Below, in pieces: positions 61,247-64,000 of a DNA stretch of 64,000 nt. A program made the translations under genes and the position numbers. The notes under the pieces are model-generated. The model ran no database searches. It had not been told where the DNA came from and was given only the letters and a program-made list of their open reading frames with translations. Position 1 is the stretch's first letter. Each line of letters starts with the position of its first letter. Source of the DNA: Bog-756 sp963835465 (GTDB taxonomy: Bacteria > Actinomycetota > Acidimicrobiia > Acidimicrobiales > RAAP-2); assembly GCA_963835465.1 (NCBI GenBank), contig CAWIFR010000007.1, positions 248,001 to 312,000 on the forward strand, read 5' to 3'.

Positions 61247-62460
61247 GTGGAGCCGAGCCGAGCGCCACTGCCCGCCGGGGCCGTCGACTACCCCACCTTC
61301 GACGCCGACAATCACTACTACGAGGCCACCGACGCCTACACCCGGCACATCGAGCCCGGCCATGGCCAAGCGGGCCATGCAGTGGGCCGAGATCGACGGC
61401 CGGCAGCGGCTGCTGGTCGGGGGCAAGGTCAACCGGTTCATCCCCAACCCGACCTTCGACCCGGTGGCCCAGCCCGGCAGCCTCGACCAATACTTCCGGG
61501 GCCGCAACCCGAAGGCCAAGGACATCCGGGCCCTCTTCGGGGAACTGGAGCCGATCCGGCCCGAGTACCGGCACCGGGACGCCCGACTGACGGTCATGGA
61601 CGACCAGGGTCTCGACGGGTGCTTCCTGTTCCCGACGCTCGGCGTGGGCATGGAGGAGGCCTTGCCGCATGATCCCGAGGCGCTGGTGGCGGCGTTCGGC
61701 GCCTTCAACCGGTGGCTCGAGGACGACTGGGGCTACGCCTACCGTGAGCGCATCTTTGCCGCGCCCATGATCACCCTGGCCGATCGTCGGACGCTGCCGT
61801 GGCCGAGCTGCACCGGGTGCTGGACCTCGATGCCCGGATGGTCTGCATCAAGGGTGGGCCGGCCCACACCCCGAGCGGGCTCACGTCGCCCGCCGACCGG
61901 CGGTTCGATCCGTTCTGGGGACTGGTCAACGAGTCGGGGGTGGCCGTCGGCATCCACTCGGGGGACGCCGGATACGGGCGCTACATCAACGACTGGGAGC
62001 CGTACGGAGGCCTCGAGGCGTTCCGGCACTCGCCGCTCCGTTCGGTCATCAGCTCGGACCGGCCTCCGTTCGAGACCATGGCCGCACTGGTCTGCCAGGG
62101 CCTGTTCGACCGGTTCCCCACGGTCCGGGTGGCCAGCATCGAGGCCGGGGCCGAGTGGGTCCCGGCCCTGGTCAAGAAGTTGGCCAAGGCCTATGGCCAG
62201 ATGCCCTCGGCCTTCGCCTCCGACCCCGTGGAGACGTTCCGTCAGCACGTATGGGTGGCGCCGTTCTACGAGGACGACCTGGCTGGGCTGAAGGAGGTGC
62301 TGGGGTCGACCGCCTGCTGTTCGGCTCCGACTGGCCGCACGCCGAGGGCCTGGCCGAGCCCACCGCCTTCGCCTGGGATCTCCGTCGCCACCGCTTCGAC
62401 GAGGACGAGATCCGCACCATCATGGTCGACAACGGCCGCGCCGCTCACCCGCCGGGCCGC
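61247..62460 (+). CDS. Second amidohydrolase-2 family protein (at least three frameshifts)
   Basis: About 400 residues after joining frames. Opening FDADNHYYEATDAYTRHIE (HYYE where HxH is usual), then KRAMQWAEIDGRQRLLVGGK and MDDQGLDGCFLFPTLGVGM. The barrel continues MVCIKGGPAHTPSG, VAVGIHSGDAGYGRYINDW, RVASIEAGAEWVPALVKKL, and the metal Asp in LLFGSDWPHAEG. Frame changes lie near 61350, 61795 and 62305; the stop is not resolved. GTG 61247 starts 44 nt after the first amidohydrolase, so the pair is probably one operon and one pathway. Substrate unknown. Confidence 0.78.
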
Positions 62461-62533
62461 CGGCACGCCCTGGGGCCGCCGTCCGCCATCGTGGCCGGGA
62501 CGGGGGCCGAGGCCATCCGTCGGGCCGCGCTGC

Positions 62534-62539
62534 TACCGT
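62534..62539 (+). promoter_or_regulatory. Putative -10 element (TACCGT) of the ABC transporter genes
   Basis: TACCGT followed by 6 nt and GTG 62546; consistent with a leaderless ABC ATPase transcript independent of the amidohydrolases. Confidence 0.4.
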
Positions 62540-62545
62540 CGGACG

Positions 62546-63495
62546 GTGTCCAGCGTGAGCCCGTTGCGGTGATCAAGGCCGTCGGGCTGTCGAAACACTA
62601 CGGGCGCACCCGGGCCGTCGACGAGCTCAGTCGTTCGAGGTGCGGCCCGGGTCTGGTGACCGGGCTTCCTCGGCCCCAACGGGTCGGGTAAGTCGACCAC
62701 CATGCGGATGATCCTGGGCCTCGACCGGCCCGACGCCGGTCGCGGTCACGATCGGCGGACGCCGCTACCACGACCTGCCCTGGCCACTGCGAGAGGTCGG
62801 TGCCCTGCTGGAGGCGAAGGCGGTCCACCCTGGCCGCTCCGCCCGACTCCACCTGCTGAGCCTGGCCCAGAGCAATGGCATTCCCGCCGACCGCGTCGAG
62901 CAGGTGCTGGAGCAGGTCGGCCTCACCGCGGTGGCCGGGCGCCGGGTGGGAAAGTTCTCCCTCGGGATGAGCCAACGGCTGGGCATTGCCTCGGCCCTCC
63001 TGGGCGACCCCGGGGTCCTGCTCTTCGACGAGCCCATCAACGGCCTGGATCCCGAGGGGATCCTCTGGGTCCGCAATCTGTTCAAGTCGCTGGCTGCCGA
63101 AGGTCGGACCATCTTCGTCTCCAGCCATCTGATGAGTGAGATGGCGTTGACGGCGACCGACCTGGTGGTCATCGGGCGGGGCACCCTCATCGCCGACACC
63201 ACGGTGACCGACTTCATCACCTCCAACACCGAGCCCACCGTGCTGGTGCGGTCCCCCGAGGCCGCCCGGTTGGCGGCGCTGCTGACCACCAGCGGCGCCT
63301 CGGTGACCGACAGCCACGACGGTGGCCTGCTGGTGACCGGGGCCAGCCCCGCGGCCATCGGCGACGCCGCCCTCGGGGCCGGGATCGCCCTCCACGAGCT
63401 CAGCCCTCAGCAGGCCAGTCTGGAGGACGTGTTCATGGATCTCACCTCCGAGGCCGTGGACTTCCACGGGTCGACCGACGTACCCGGTGCCGTCG
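62546..63495 (+). CDS. ABC transporter ATP-binding protein (frameshifts)
   Basis: About 315 residues. VIKAVGLSKHYGRTRAVDEL is followed, after frame changes near 62570, 62630 and 62740, by Walker A FLGPNGSGKSTTMRMILGL, Q-loop area LREVGALLEAKAVHPGRSAR, signature FSLGMSQRLGIASALLG (LGMSQ variant of LSGGQ), Walker B VLLFDEPINGLDPEG and the switch His in VSSHLMSEMAL. This is the DrrA/NatA-like type common beside ABC-2 permeases. The start GTG 62546 assumes one G is missing near 62570. The frame runs on past the permease start; the end given is where the permease probably begins. Confidence 0.85.
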
Positions 63496-63568
63496 TGACC
63501 GCGGCGTCGGACCACGGACGGCGCCCGCCCCCAGCCGGCCCGGGCGGGCCGGGACCCGCCAGTCGGTG

Positions 63569-64000
63569 GTGTCCGAATGGACCAAGCTGCGCTCGGTTCG
63601 GTCCACGTGGATCGCCCTCGTGGTCGTGGTGGTGGCCGGCGTCGGGCTCTCCGCCCTGGTCTCCAACATCGAGGCCGGTCGGTGGGGCTCGCTGGGCCTC
63701 GTCGACCGGGCCCAGTTCGACCCCGTGCGGTTCTCCCAGACCGGGGAGTTCATCTCTCAGTTCGTCGTCGGGGTGGTCGGAGCCCTGATCGTGACGTCGG
63801 AGTACGCCACCGGTGCCATTCGGACCACCCTGGCCACCCTGCCCCGGCGAACGACCGTCCTGGCCGGTAAGGGTGTCGTCATCGCCGCCGCCATCTTCGT
63901 CGTCACCGAGGTCACGGCGTTCCTGTCCTTCTTCGTCGGCCAGCTGGTCCTGACCGCCCACGGCGGGCGGACACTGCCGGCCGGCAGCACCATCCTCACC
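63569..64000 (+). CDS. ABC-2 type permease, N-terminal part (cut by window edge)
   Basis: At least 144 residues, still open at the window end. It starts VSEWTKLRSVRSTWIALVVV, the standard opening of ABC-2 permeases that partner with NatA/DrrA-like ATPases, then VGVVGALIVTSEYATGAIRT, PRRTTVLAGKGVVIAAAIFV and a further TM (TEVTAFLSFFVGQLVL). The start is tentative: GTG 63569, or further upstream near 63496 if a frameshift in the G/C-rich linker is corrected. The substrate is unknown. Confidence 0.8.
   Translation, partial: MSEWTKLRSVRSTWIALVVVVVAGVGLSALVSNIEAGRWGSLGLVDRAQFDPVRFSQTGEFISQFVVGVVGALIVTSEYATGAIRTTLATLPRRTTVLAGKGVVIAAAIFVVTEVTAFLSFFVGQLVLTAHGGRTLPAGSTILT

Overview
The window is about 70% GC, densely coded DNA from an actinobacterium. 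The chromosomal order resembles the Mycobacterium/Streptomyces arrangement: infC-rpmI-rplT-pheS-pheT beside a DUF1844 gene, mihF-gmk-rpoZ-coaBC-metK-priA-def-fmt-rpe-rib, aroC-aroK-aroB-aroQ-pepQ-efp-nusB and pyrR-pyrB-pyrC-carA-carB. Other actinobacterial marks are mIHF, DUF3151, a helicase-motif-free PriA and menaquinone synthesis. Class 1B dihydroorotate dehydrogenase, paired amidohydrolases and the overall style suggest an Acidimicrobiia-like lineage, but that placement is inference. No phage, insertion sequence, CRISPR array, rRNA or tRNA was recognised.

Layout. 0-4 kb: a truncated membrane protein, ettA, a threonine-aldolase-like enzyme and an orphan hypothetical. 4.2-10.4 kb (minus): infC, rpmI, rplT, an RNA methyltransferase, pheS and pheT. 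10.5-12.8 kb (plus): a DUF1844 protein and an MFS transporter. 12.7-25.9 kb (minus): mihF through metK, priA, def, fmt, rpe, ribD, ribBA, ribH and hisG to a cold-shock-domain gene. 26.0-29.3 kb (plus): pxpA, a fused pxpBC and a hypothetical. 29.3-45 kb (minus): a near-continuous block running prepilin peptidase, aro genes, pepQ, efp, nusB, then pyrimidine biosynthesis. 45-50 kb: nfuA divergent from a Cys-rich protein, small genes, a flavin reductase, a lipoprotein, DUF3151 and tyrS. 50-53 kb: a carotenoid oxygenase and an LCP protein. 53-59 kb: menaquinone genes menD, menH, menA, menB, menE. 59-64 kb: an SDR, two amidohydrolases and an ABC transporter cut by the window edge.

How the genes work together. 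Translation (IF3, L35, L20, PheRS, TyrRS, EF-P, EttA, Def, Fmt), pyrimidine synthesis (pyrR to pyrF), the shikimate pathway, riboflavin (ribD, ribBA, ribH) and menaquinone genes are grouped by pathway. Many internal junctions overlap as ATGA or GTGA, implying translational coupling. The pyr operon carries a recognisable PyrR-binding loop just upstream of the pyrR ribosome binding site. Many first-in-unit genes have a TANNNT hexamer 6-8 nt before the start codon and no Shine-Dalgarno, which points to leaderless transcripts.

Caveat on quality. More than twenty essential single-copy genes are broken by one or more single-base frameshifts, densest between 7.7 and 23 kb. Because these genes are essential and neighbouring frames join cleanly, I read them as consensus errors (indels, often in short homopolymers), not pseudogenes. 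Such genes are given as one CDS spanning the fragments, with the frameshift sites described.
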